A program made the position numbers and the translations under genes. Of a stretch of 24,029 bases of DNA, positions 10,258 through 19,712 are shown in pieces. The stretch's first letter is position 1; each line of letters starts with the position of its first letter. Source of the DNA: Cudoniella acicularis (lineage: Eukaryota; Ascomycota; Leotiomycetes; Helotiales; Helotiaceae); NCBI GenBank assembly GCA_013054445.1, contig JAAMPI010000867.1, forward strand, positions 1-24,029, in the 5' to 3' direction. The notes under the pieces were generated by a model. The model worked only from the letters and a program-made list of their open reading frames with translations, had not been told where the DNA came from and searched no databases.

Positions 10258-11475
10258 CGTATTTTGTGTTGGAGAAAAACGGCTAATACGATAGACAGAT
10301 AATACGTGATGGCGACGGAAAAAATGATTAAGATGGAATGTTGTTTTCGATTGCAAGAGAAGGATGTTTTTCAAAGTGTTGAAGGGAAATTTTGTGCTTG
10401 TTCCAAGATCTTGAACCATAAAAGGCAGCCACCGAGAACGAGGTAGTTCTTTCCGTTTGTGATCGACTATCACCTACCGTAGGCAAAAACTTATCCTACC
10501 TGAAAACAAACATGAAAATTTTCGGATAACTTAGGATCTGAACTCGAGCTCGAAAGCGACGAGGGAGACTCATTTCGTAGTTGCGTTTCTAGGTGGTAAT
10601 AGTACCTGCCTGACCAATTCATAAAGCATTGACCGCAACCATTCTTCACATAATATAGTTGAAGATGAAGCAAGGCTAAGAGAATAGATGAGCTAACACG
10701 TCGACAGTGCTACAGTGAAGGAATATTTCTTCTTTGGACCCTGACCTTCGTATTTGTAGAGCATGATCTCATAAAAAGATTTTCAGTCAATGTTATATAC
10801 ACAACCTAGCACCAAGTGTCATTTCTTTTAGCGCCAGGCTGATGGAAGAGAATATTGCCGAAGTACGGAAAGGCTTACTGATCCGAGGAATTGTTCATAG
10901 TGAGCAGTCGGCTTTAGACACCCAATTATCGAGCAGTGCTCAACGTCAATCCTGAGAAAAACGGTTCTTTTGCCGGCCTTGAAACACGCCCTCGACGCCT
11001 CCAAGTTTTTTAGACTGGTCTGAAGTCAATGGGAAATCCTCTCTGGAACAATTTCTGCAAGTAGCTCTGCTTAAACTGACGCGTGCCTATAGTCAACGCC
11101 ATATTTCAACCAAGGTGCATACAGAAGACAGACCCGCAGACTCCGAGACATCCGTTCTGTGGGTATATGGCCGAACGCCCAGAAGTCCAATCTCTAACAG
11201 GCAATTCTCACAATTTCATTGAGACTTCCCAAATGATTGCTTGGAAAATAGTTTATTTCGAGATCAGCAGCAGGGAGGTTTGCTGCAGCCACGTTAATCG
11301 TCTATAAGGGTATATACTTCAAAGTGCTTGAGCTGAAAACCAAGCCCGAACTCCAGCGCTGAATGAACATAGAACCTGGTTTTCGCATCATTTTGACCCC
11401 AACCTCCCTGGGGTTTCATCATGTTATTCTTCGGTTGGTGACTTGAATCACCGGTAATGGCCATGGCACACATCC
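10258..11475. other. Intergenic stretch of about 1.2 kb
   Basis: It lies upstream of the degraded minus-strand locus and downstream of the acyltransferase gene. I see no supportable gene, RNA or repeat; the open frames are short and without recognisable motifs. Confidence 0.55.
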
Positions 11476-12442
11476 TTAACTAGTTATCCTAGCTTCGGCA
11501 CCGCTCGCCTTGACCACTCCGTCGCCCACGTTTTGTGCCGACATTGCTAGGGGGTGTCCTCTCATCTTCTCGGTCAAGCTCACTATCTCCCTGAGCATTA
11601 ATTCTCGGGTATCTCGTGCCAAATCCTCAACATCTGCCGCAGTGAGGTACGTCGTGTCAATTGGTTTTAATACTATCAAAAGTTAGTAAACAGATGCGTA
11701 TTGAAGAGAGTGACAGAAACACACCTTTCACGGGTATTGTCCCGGAGTTAAACCTCCGCCCTTGAACATACAGAATGTCCGAGTAATTGGCTACCACGAC
11801 GGGCACAATTGGAGCGCCGGCCTGTACCGCCAGATGGAATGCTCCTTTCTTGAAAGGTAGTAACATTGGCTCTTTCGCATAACTTCTGGTCCCCTCCGGA
11901 AACATATAAACACTCTGCTTCTCCATCTTGATCTCGTTCGAGGCTCCTGCCATCGCACTCCGGGCATTTGTGGAGTTCGCTCTGTCGATGAAGACCGTGC
12001 CTGATAATGCCATAAACCATCCCAAGAAAGGCACCCTCCTGAGCGAGCTCTTCGCCGTGACGGAACAATATTTCGGGAATATGCACCCCAGCATCAAAAC
12101 GTCCAGCTCCGTCTGGTGATTGCCAATAAAGATGGCTGGTCGTGTAGTATTGAGATAGTTGTGCGGATCTTCAATCGAGAAGGTGATCCCCGTTGTCAAC
12201 CACATTACATATTTGAAGCTTCGCGCGGTAGCCCATTGTGAGACTCGGCCATAGCCAACAAGTCGGAGGAAGATAGAGACGACCACACCATAGCACGCGC
12301 AAAGGAGGAGGGAGATGTATGCTGCTAGCAGACGGGCGAAGAAGCCGGCTATTGGAATTTTGATGGAGAGCACATAGAGAGCTGCGACGAGGAGGGCGTA
12401 CGAGCCGAGGAGAATCTCAATATAGTAGAGGATGGTGGTCAT
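11476..12442 (-). CDS. 1-acyl-sn-glycerol-3-phosphate acyltransferase (PlsC/SLC1 type)
   Basis: Transfers an acyl chain to lysophosphatidic acid to make phosphatidic acid, an ER-membrane step of glycerolipid synthesis. Two exons, 12442-11725 and 11672-11476, flank a 52-bp intron (GTGTGT donor, TACTAAC branch point, GATAG acceptor) and give 304 residues. All acyltransferase blocks are present: NHQTELD (108-114, the NHx4D catalytic motif), GTVFIDR (148-154), FPEGTR (181-186) and IVPVVV (212-217). Two hydrophobic segments near residues 8-28 and 36-62 fit membrane anchors. The ATG at 12442 begins MTTILYYIEILL; a longer open frame upstream lacks an ATG. The PLP-synthase gene starts divergently 350 bp away. 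Length and motif order are those of SLC1/AGPAT enzymes rather than the related tafazzin found at 14258-15556. Confidence 0.93.
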
Positions 12443-12791
12443 TTCGAGTTCGATTCTTTTTACGGGCCTGGATTGGCAGAGGATTTGCAAGGTTCTTTTG
12501 GGTGGAATGGGTAATGGCAGAAACCCTCTCGAGGAGGGAAAGGAGTCGGCATAGAAGGGTGGACAGAGGGCGCGGGGGAAGTGTGAGGGAAAAGGCGGAC
12601 AGATTTGTGTTGAGGCGGTTCATCCGTTTGTTTGGGCAAGTTGTGCGCTAGCACATGCTTGTTCGGGATGACATGGATGGCCCGGAAGTGGGTGTCATGG
12701 GACGAAGCCATTTTTCTCACGAGATTGGCGAAGTAAATCCGGTTTCTTTGTCCACGCAATTCCAACATCTGATTCTATTCACAACCTTAAA
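12443..12791. promoter_or_regulatory. Shared upstream region of the acyltransferase and PLP-synthase genes
   Basis: About 350 bp separates two divergent start codons, so both promoters and 5' UTRs must fit here. The acyltransferase-proximal half is rich in G/A on the plus strand (C/T-rich on the coding strand). No defined factor site is claimed. Confidence 0.5.
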
Positions 12792-13683
12792 ATGGGGTCT
12801 GCTGGTCGGCATATGGATATCACGGTGGGAGTGCTGGCACTGCAGGGCGCTTTTAACGAGCATGTCCAGTTGTTGAGAGTGGCGGCGAAGATCCTCGAGG
12901 CGAAAGACATCGTGAACAGGACATGGGTGTTCAGAGAAATTCGTACTGAGGCCGAACTCAACTCCTGCGATGCCCTGATTATTCCTGGAGGAGAGAGCAC
13001 AGCGATATCGTTGGTGGCGCAAAGATCTGGTATGATGGAGCCCTTGAGAGACTTTGTTAAGTGAGTCATCACGGAGAATTTTTATTTCAACCTCCTGACA
13101 TGAAGGCAGAGTCCAGAGAAAACCTACTTGGGGCACTTGTGCAGGCTTGATATTACTAGCTGAAGCTGCCAACCAAACTAAAAAAGGAGGACAAGAGCTC
13201 ATCGGTGGTCTCGATGTCAGAGTCAACCGAAATCATTTTGGGAGACAAATTGAGAGCTTCCAGGCAGATCTGGAACTCCCTTTCTTACAACAAGCAGACG
13301 GGGATGAATTAAAGCCATTCAGAGCGATCTTTATCAGAGCACCCATTGTGGAAAAGCTTCTGAAGCACGTGGTGGGGCCCCAAACAGATGAAGAGAAGGT
13401 CGATGCAACGGTAGTGGCGCCTTCGAGACCTATTGATCATCAAGTTGCCAAAAAGATCCATCTGAAGGGAGTTGAAATTATGGGGACCCTCCCCGGTCGA
13501 GCTGCTGCCATCAAAGAGGACGAGACGAAGAAACTGGATGCCGAAGCCGGCGACATCATTGCTGTTCGACAGACCAATGTCTTTGGGACAAGTTTTCACC
13601 CAGAATTAACTGGTGATCCGAGGATACATGTGTGGTGGCTCGAGCAAGTGGTCGAAGCCGTCGAGGAAAGAAAAAACCCTTGA
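12792..13683 (+). CDS. SNO1: Pyridoxal 5'-phosphate synthase glutaminase subunit
   Basis: Hydrolyses glutamine and channels ammonia to the PDX1/SNZ partner, which builds pyridoxal phosphate from ribose- and glyceraldehyde-phosphates. Two exons, 12792-13060 and 13110-13683, are joined across a 49-bp intron (GTGAGT..GGCAG) and encode 280 residues. The class-I-like glutamine amidotransferase landmarks are present: GVLALQGAFNEH (13-24), IPGGEST (64-70), the nucleophile in GTCAG (Cys100) and the SFHPEL motif with His253 and Glu255. The protein is longer than bacterial PdxT (about 190-200), as in other filamentous fungi, through an insert around residues 150-205. A second ATG at codon 8 could also serve as start. 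The PDX1 partner is not in this window. Symbol follows yeast SNO / plant-fungal PDX2 usage. Confidence 0.94.
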
Positions 13684-14257
13684 GATTTAATACTGTTGGT
13701 TAGATTCAGGAATGCATCAAATGGGGTTTTGACAAACTTCCATCTGCGATTCCGCCACTGTTAATGGCAATACGATGCGGCAAGGTAGAAAGAACCCGGG
13801 AGGTAAGTCCTAGTTGATCCGATAGGGTCGAGGTTGAAGACGAAGCTCAAGTATTGCGGGAGTTTGAAATTGGTGCTATGTAGAGAAGAGAGAGGCATCA
13901 CATTACGTTAGGGAAGGAGTCACAAGACATAGAGATAGAATAAAGCAAATGATACCATAGACAGCAATGAAAAGAAATCTAGATCCAAAATTACAAGGAC
14001 ATCCTTTTCCTAGTTTCCATATGTTTTGCGGCTAACATTCTTGGGATTTTAATTTCAGAGCAAGCTATATGCACAGGAAAGTATTTATAATTCGGGGTTT
14101 GTGCAGGTTGGAGAGTTTTGGTACAAGAGAACTGAAAATAAGGAAGTAGTTTCTTAGATGTAGAAAATTTAGGTATTATTCTAACGCCGGCCCATGCTTT
14201 AGTCTACCGCCCACCACGTCAAATCATACAATCTCGCCGAATGATCAGTCCAGAGCA
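13684..14257. other. Convergent 3' flanks of the PLP-synthase and tafazzin genes
   Basis: The two flanking genes are transcribed toward each other, so this 574-bp stretch holds both 3' UTRs and terminators. No gene or repeat is seen. A/T-rich runs around 13920-14180 are in keeping with polyadenylation regions, but no individual site can be assigned. Confidence 0.55.
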
Positions 14258-15556
14258 TCATGTCTCGCCAATGTAGGATCCATCCTTCATCTTCCCCTTG
14301 ACCTTGCCGCCTTCTTCAAGCCAGGTCTCTACAAGTCCCGACTTCGGATCTTCGTCAGGATACCCTAGACTCTTCCTAACTTTCAGGACCTCCTGCCTGA
14401 TTCTCATAGTAACTTCTTTCCTCAGCGCCACAGCTTCACTTCCATATTTTAGGCCCTCAGTCAATTCGCCCATCTCCCAATTGATAGCCTCCCCTTTCTT
14501 GATTAATGCTTCTTTCTGTATCTTCACGAGTTTCCTCCATCTCTCCCTTAATTCACCGAAAACCTTCTCCCCATCAACCTTCTCACCAAATGCTATCCGG
14601 ATGTTCTTGCCCGCACGTGGTATAAATCGCGGCCATTCTCGCGCCTCGTGCATAACGTCTTGGTTTCCGTCAATGAAGATAGGTATAATTTCGGGAAGAG
14701 GTTCGGATTCGAGGATCAATCGAGAAATGCCCCATTTGAAATAGCGGAGGGACTTCGTGGGATGTTGATGAACACGACCTTCAGGGAAGATGTGAATCCA
14801 AGAATGCTTTCGAGAGGGGTAAGCTGAGGGAGCTGGGAAGTTGTCTGAGCCATCTGTAGAATAGGTCAAGTTTCCGGAGAAAGGGTCGTCAATTGTGGCC
14901 TCAGGAGGAAGGTGGGATGTTGTCTTCGAGAAGGGTTGAGAAGAGAGCAGGCGGATTGCTTGGGACATAGTGGGCTGGAAGAGACCGCCATGTTTTGAAT
15001 ATGCGCCGCGATGGGTAGGGAGGACCTGGCCATAGGTGAAGAAGGATGAAAGAAATCTGAAATATAAACAAATTAGTTTTCTATCTGGAGATAGATCCGT
15101 GTTGCGTACCTATTTTGAAAGCAAATATCGTAACTGCCCAAACTCCATCTATGGTTTGCAGGATCAAACGCGTATTTGAAAGGAAGCACGCCCCATATTA
15201 ATGGATCATCGAGTCTGTGACCAGCGCAATTCAGCACAAGGGCGAATTGTAAAGAGTTTTAGAGTAACATACACACTAACATGATTTGATACTACCCAGC
15301 ACCCGTCAGCCCTGTTTGCAGAATCCTCAACTAGTCACCAAGGAAAAGTACCAGTAATTAAACCCTTCTCCCTCCCATCGACATCCTTCCTTTTCTCAAG
15401 CGTATCCACGAACCTGTCTAGGCCAATGACTTCCGTTCTGTTCAGCCCGAAAAGAAAGCCCTTCGACAGGGTGCCAGTAAGGCCCATAATCAAGGACGAG
15501 CTGAAGCGCCATGGCAGGCTCAGGGTCGGATGCGAAGGAGCATTGGGAGGGGACAT
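14258..15556 (-). CDS. TAZ1: Tafazzin, cardiolipin-remodelling transacylase
   Basis: A mitochondrial PlsC-family transacylase that exchanges acyl chains between phospholipids and lysocardiolipin. Four exons join in phase: 15556-15352, 15291-15273, 15214-15110 and 15056-14258, giving 375 residues; introns are 60, 58 and 53 bp. The NHVSVLDD motif (catalytic HX4D, His72 to Asp77) is followed by DPLIWGVLP, HRWSLGSYDICFQN, GQVLPTHRG and FPEGRVHQHP (FPEG block at about 200), the order and wording of tafazzins rather than of SLC1-type enzymes. Exon 2 is only 19 nt and carries most of the NHVSV part; the HX4D motif itself is split by intron 2. The ATG at 15556 begins MSPPNAPSHPTLSLPW; a frame five codons longer has no ATG. 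A Ser/Pro-rich stretch before FPEG (about 155-195) is longer than in animals. Confidence 0.94.
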
Positions 15557-16684
15557 GGCGCCTTCGCGCAATCACCGGATGTCAAACATAAAATAAATGG
15601 ATTGGGGAGCAGCCATGAACAGAACGAATGTGATGGAGGGAAAGACTTGAATCGAGGTTGAGCTTCAGTGACGTCGTGGCGATCGCAGAAATTGGACTGG
15701 GAGAAAGTCTGCAGGGGGCAGGGTCTTGGCACCGGAAGAATATTCCGCCGACATCCGAGCATCAGTTGCAGGGGTCCCGATTTTTTCTAACGACATGCCG
15801 TGGGAAGCTTCACTCGATACTTTGCAGCAGTTTTTCTTTCACAGCAATAAAGGACAACAGCAGCTAGATCACGAGAATCTCGACTTCATTCCTTCAACCT
15901 GGTTTTCGCATTTTACTTGCAACGTGAGAGGCGGCGATTCACCGATGCACTCGTTTCGTATCGACTTATTCTAATCGATTATTCGAGGCCCCGCACCTTT
16001 CTACTTTACGCAGGCAATCGAGTTCTTCGACTCCAAAACCACCTTTGGTCTTTCAGCACCCGTCGTTCCTTCCAACTATAGCCAAAGAGGTCCCATAAAC
16101 TTCGCTTACTCCACTTTGTTGCTGTCGATTCAACTATTGCTGTCGCCAACTTCAGCCATACCATACGAGGCCTCAATATCAGGTATCAACCCCCCCCTTG
16201 GGTTATAAAAGGCCTCCTTCTCACCCCTCCTCTACAACCTTTCTTCACAACAACAACAACACTACATCATACATACATCTTCCTCTTCGTCAACTTCCCG
16301 CACATCCACACTATTACGACAAATCACCAGAGACTGAGTGCCAAACTCGAACTCTATCGAATATATCTCTGTGGCTTCCTCCAAACTGATTACGATCAAC
16401 CTCTAGAGTAAGTTTGCCTTTTCTAGCAAGCTTTGTTACCGCCCGCGTTCAAGCTTGTTCAAAAGGAGTCTGGGAAGGAGTTATTTGCCAATGTTTAACT
16501 CCTATTGCTTGTATGCATGTGTGAAAGTTTGCTCGCAAACATGCTCAAGTACTTATATAACTTTTGTCTCAACCTAATGTCACAATTAATCCATGTTCTA
16601 TAAACTGACTGATTCATCATAGATTCAAGACATTTCTTGGCTACGTATACTCTTCTCGTGAACTCTCAAGAAGATATCTTCAAA
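15557..16684. promoter_or_regulatory. Divergent region between tafazzin and the NOSIP-like gene
   Basis: About 1.1 kb between divergent start codons. The NOSIP-proximal part (about 16190-16410) is C/A/T-rich with a CAA-type run near 16247-16261, as seen in fungal 5' UTRs, and is followed by a probable 5' UTR intron at 16408-16622. No further gene is supportable. Confidence 0.5.
16408..16622 (+). other. Probable 5' UTR intron of the NOSIP-like gene
   Basis: A perfect GTAAGT donor at 16408 and a CTGACTGATTCATCATAG end at 16622 frame a 215-bp intron, with a CTGAC branch point about 15 bases before the AG. It is followed 62 bases later by the start codon. It is longer than the coding introns nearby (45-106 bp), which is common for leader introns. 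Confidence 0.6.
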
Positions 16685-17874
16685 ATGTCTCACAGTAAGT
16701 CTTCCTCTCCAACCATTTTTTTTTTGCAAAAGTCTTAATGAATTTCAGGCAAGCGGAATACCTCTCGTGCCGTGTTCACATCACATGAAAGATCACTGGC
16801 AAAGTCGGCATGGAACTCTACAAGTGCACGTCTTTCACGAGATTCATTCTTACCATTCGCTTCATGCCGGCTTTGTCTTCTTCCTGCTAGAGAGCCTGTC
16901 TCTTGTTCTCATGGAGATATCTTTTGCAGGGAATGTGCTTTGAGCAACATTCTTGCGCAAAAGAAAGAGATCAAGCGCCTTGAGAAATTAAAGGAACAGG
17001 AAGAGAAAGAAGCCGATGAAGAGGCCAACCGCGCTGAAGAGGAAGCAAAACAGCGCGCTGTGCAGGAGTTTGAAAAGATCCAGATGGGTTTGGAGGCAAA
17101 GATGGGAGGATCTTCAAGCAATAAGATTGTTGGAAGGGAAGGTGGAAAAGTTCTCGCCGAGAACGAAGTTGAGGGAAAGAGAGGAGAAAAGCGGAAGTTT
17201 GAGCTTGATGAAGATGAGCTTCTGCGGATCGCCAGAGAGGAGAGAACGAAAGCCAGAAAGGCAATTGATGACGAGAAGGTTTGTGTTCTCCCCTTGTTCT
17301 TCAATGACCTTGCATAATCTGACCTTCACAGGCCTCTAAGACGACACTGCCTTCATTCTGGGTCCCCTCAATCACGCCAACCTCCAACACTAAGACTGTG
17401 TTGCATGACATTGCAAAGAAATCTAAGCAGTCACCTGTCTGTCCTGCATCACCACCCGATAAGCCCCATTACTATTCACTTCACGGTTTAGTCACCGTCG
17501 CGTTTACGGAGGAGAAAGACTCGACAACTGGTGCAAGTCAGCGGGTATGTCCATCTTGCAAGAGGGCTTTAAGCAATACATCAAAAGCAATGCTTGCAAA
17601 GCCATGTGGTCATGTTCTCTGCAAGAGCTGTGTCAGCAAGTTCATGACACCATCAAAAGTCCACGATCCTCACGCGCCTAGTGTTGATCAAGACAAGGTG
17701 TATTGTTATGTGTGCGAAGCCGATTTAACCGAGGTTGGGAAGGCACAATCACTAAGAGATGAGGCAAAGGGAAAAGTCGGGCCCGGATTGGTTGAAATCA
17801 AGAGCGACGGGACTGGGTTTTCGGGAGCCGGTTCGAATACTGTAGAAAGGATAGGAGTGGCCTTTCAGTGTTGA
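16685..17874 (+). CDS. NOSIP-family RING/U-box protein
   Basis: Homologues of nitric oxide synthase-interacting protein are RING/U-box E3 ligases also found with the spliceosome. Three exons, 16685-16694, 16749-17278 and 17332-17874, give 360 residues; the first exon is only 10 nt (MSH plus one base) and both introns are about 53 bp. The N-terminus fits the family (SKRNTSRAVFTSHERS, then ARLSRDSF). A first half-RING CRLCLLPAREP..CSHGDIFCREC (Cys43-Cys66) is followed by a long Glu/Lys-rich coiled coil (about 70-165). Then come LPSFWVPSITP, a second RING CPSCKRALS..PCGHVLCKSC and the closing GTGFSGAG. All of these occur in this order in animal NOSIP. Fungi lack classical NOS, so the splicing or ubiquitin role is the more likely one; that is inference. 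Confidence 0.9.
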
Positions 17875-18039
17875 GTTCGGGCCTAGCGCGAGCGCGTCCC
17901 GCAATCACAACGGAGTTTCGGGACGCACATAAATATAGGAGGTGTTTACTCGGGAACGCGTTTTCTTTTATAACAACACTGCACATTGCACACTGCACGC
18001 ACCCATCATCCGATCACCAAAGAGATCTACAACCACACC

Positions 18040-18972
18040 ATGCAGCAAACCAGACGAACTCGGGCTACTGAGGCAAACAGGCGACAATTATTCAACCGGA
18101 TTCTGAGGCTTTCTGACCATGTTGACATTGCCGCCGAAAAGCAGAAGGCCAGGATCAACGGAGCTATCGAAATCTACATTGAGGCTGCGGGTCCTTCGGT
18201 AGAACGGTTCCAGGCAGCTGGGCTTACCAACGACGAAATAGCCACAGTAAGTTGCCACTGCTAAAGCATCTCTAATCGGCTTCCTGACATTCTGCTAGTA
18301 CCTCAACGAAATCCTTTGGGATTCTGAAGGAAAATTCCACCCAATCTTCTAGATCGCTAGCAAGGATTCGAATGGAAATATCTTTATGGATTACCACGTT
18401 TCATTGGATCAGTAAGTTTCAATTCCGTTCCTATCTCATAGCATACCCACTTCCTGAATATTGACTAATTATTTGGTAGCCTCACAGACCTCATACCCGG
18501 CGCTCCAGCCAAGGTATACCTCGAATACGACCGTGATGTTGCCATTGAATTCGCCAAGAATGTCAACGGCACAAAATACAGAGCACTCGTGGTTTATCCC
18601 GCTGTCGAAGACTTGAAGATGCCTGCTGTCGAGGTATTCAACGACAGAGATTTCAACACCTTCCGATTCATGGGTCCCAAAGAGGTATCGAAGTTGAAGA
18701 ATTCGGCTGCTCCCACACGTGCTAACTCAACTTGCACTAACGGACCCAACTGTGACTGCAAACGACTGAAATTTGAGACGAAGGGAATCGTGCAGCTGGA
18801 GGATCTGGATGTGAGCAAATTGTTGTGCAAGATGAATTATCAGCCGAAAGACTTCCCTCGGTATATCATGTCATGCACCAGATATGATGCCTATCTGGCT
18901 TCATTAGGTCCACCGGTTCCGGTAGACCTGAGGGTGGAGATTCTTTTGTTCTTGCTTTTTGGACGGATGTAG
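18040..18972 (+). CDS. Orphan protein with alternative in-phase splice acceptors
   Basis: I do not recognise the family. The model 18040-18246, 18353-18411 and 18480-18972 is open throughout and gives 252 residues. Exon 1 is helical and basic (TRRTRATEANRRQLFNRIL), and the last exon has a cysteine patch STCTNGPNCDCKR that could bind metal, then LDVSKLLCKMNYQPKDF. The first intron has a GTAAGT donor at 18247 and two acceptors in the same phase: CTGCTAG ending at 18298 and CTTCTAG ending at 18352. Using the nearer one (52-bp intron, the usual size here) adds 17 sense codons and then a TAG at 18350-18352, ending the protein at 86 residues. Using the farther one restores the full frame. The second intron is 68 bp. 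The start at 18040 sits in a CACACCATGC context. The chosen model is plausible but unverified. Confidence 0.65.
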
Positions 18973-19712
18973 TTAGCTGGTGTGGAATGGCATCATTTTG
19001 TAGAGTAGATTTCAACCAATGAAAATCCGATGCCCACCTTCAAATACTTTCATCCCGTTGCCACTAACAATTGAATATGTCTTCAAAATAGTCTCAGCTC
19101 AAGTATTCTTAATAACTTCCGCGCTGTGAGATATTATTACCATTATTCCCTTTTACAGCTTTATGTTTTCTCTTAAAATAATATCTATTGAATTATTTAA
19201 AAGAAAGATTGAATTTAACAACTGAACATATCTTTAAAATAGTCTCAGCTGAACAATTCTTAATATCTTCTATACTATGAGATATTATTTCAATTATATA
19301 CCTTTAAAGCCTTGCGTTTTATCTTTAAAAAATTTTCAGCCCAACAATTCTCCATAAACCACGTACTGTGAGTTATTGTTGCTATTATGCCCTTTTAAAG
19401 CCTCGTATTTTCTCTTAAAAAAAGACATATTGAGTCATTTAATTAAGAATTGGATAATATCTCTTTTAAATAGTTTCAGCTTAAGCTTGTTGAATACACC
19501 AAGTACTGTGGGATATTCCAACGAGCCTTTTCTGATAAAGACTCTTGTTTTCTCTTAAATAGTATGCATTGAATCGTTTGCTATTTACACTTGTACATTA
19601 TTTCGAAATTCGTGACATGCATTTCATATCACATCCCAAACTCCTTTCCAATTCCCAAATACCAATTTAGCCTCCCGCCCTTCCAAAACCAAAATTACAC
19701 CTAATCCATTCC
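18973..19712. other. Gene-free AT-rich region
   Basis: Between the orphan gene and the carrier pseudogene. No supportable gene; most of it (about 19075-19590) is made of diverged tandem units listed separately. The final 120 bases are the 3' flank of the minus-strand pseudogene. Confidence 0.6.
19075..19590 (+). repeat. Diverged AT-rich tandem repeat, four units
   Basis: Four degenerate units start near 19081, 19232, 19322 and 19461, spaced about 151, 90 and 139 bases apart. Each carries the ordered blocks TCTTTAAAATAGTCTCAGCT, a caattctt-like block, a CTGTGAGATATTATT-like block, a CCTTTTAAAGCCT-like block and TTTTCTCTTAAA. Units 1, 3 and 4 then carry a TATTGAATTATTT-like block that unit 2 lacks. 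Many differences are C/T or G/A, and the whole is very AT-rich. No coding frame fits the repeats. They may be remnants of a duplicated non-coding element. Confidence 0.75.

Noticed and set aside
10491..10673. Short minus-strand frame upstream of the degraded locus
   Set aside because: No motif or conserved-looking composition, and it does not join the downstream exon with plausible splice sites.
13309..13599. Antisense open frame inside the PLP-synthase gene
   Set aside because: Shadow of the conserved glutaminase coding frame with no recognisable motif.
11476..15556. Lipid-metabolism cluster formed by the two acyltransferases
   Set aside because: They belong to different steps and organelles and are separated by a vitamin B6 gene; nearness alone is not evidence of a cluster.
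16198..16389. Small plus-strand open frame before the NOSIP-like gene
   Set aside because: Low-complexity Pro/Ser/Thr/His sequence in a CAA-rich leader, followed at once by a 5' UTR intron; best read as UTR.
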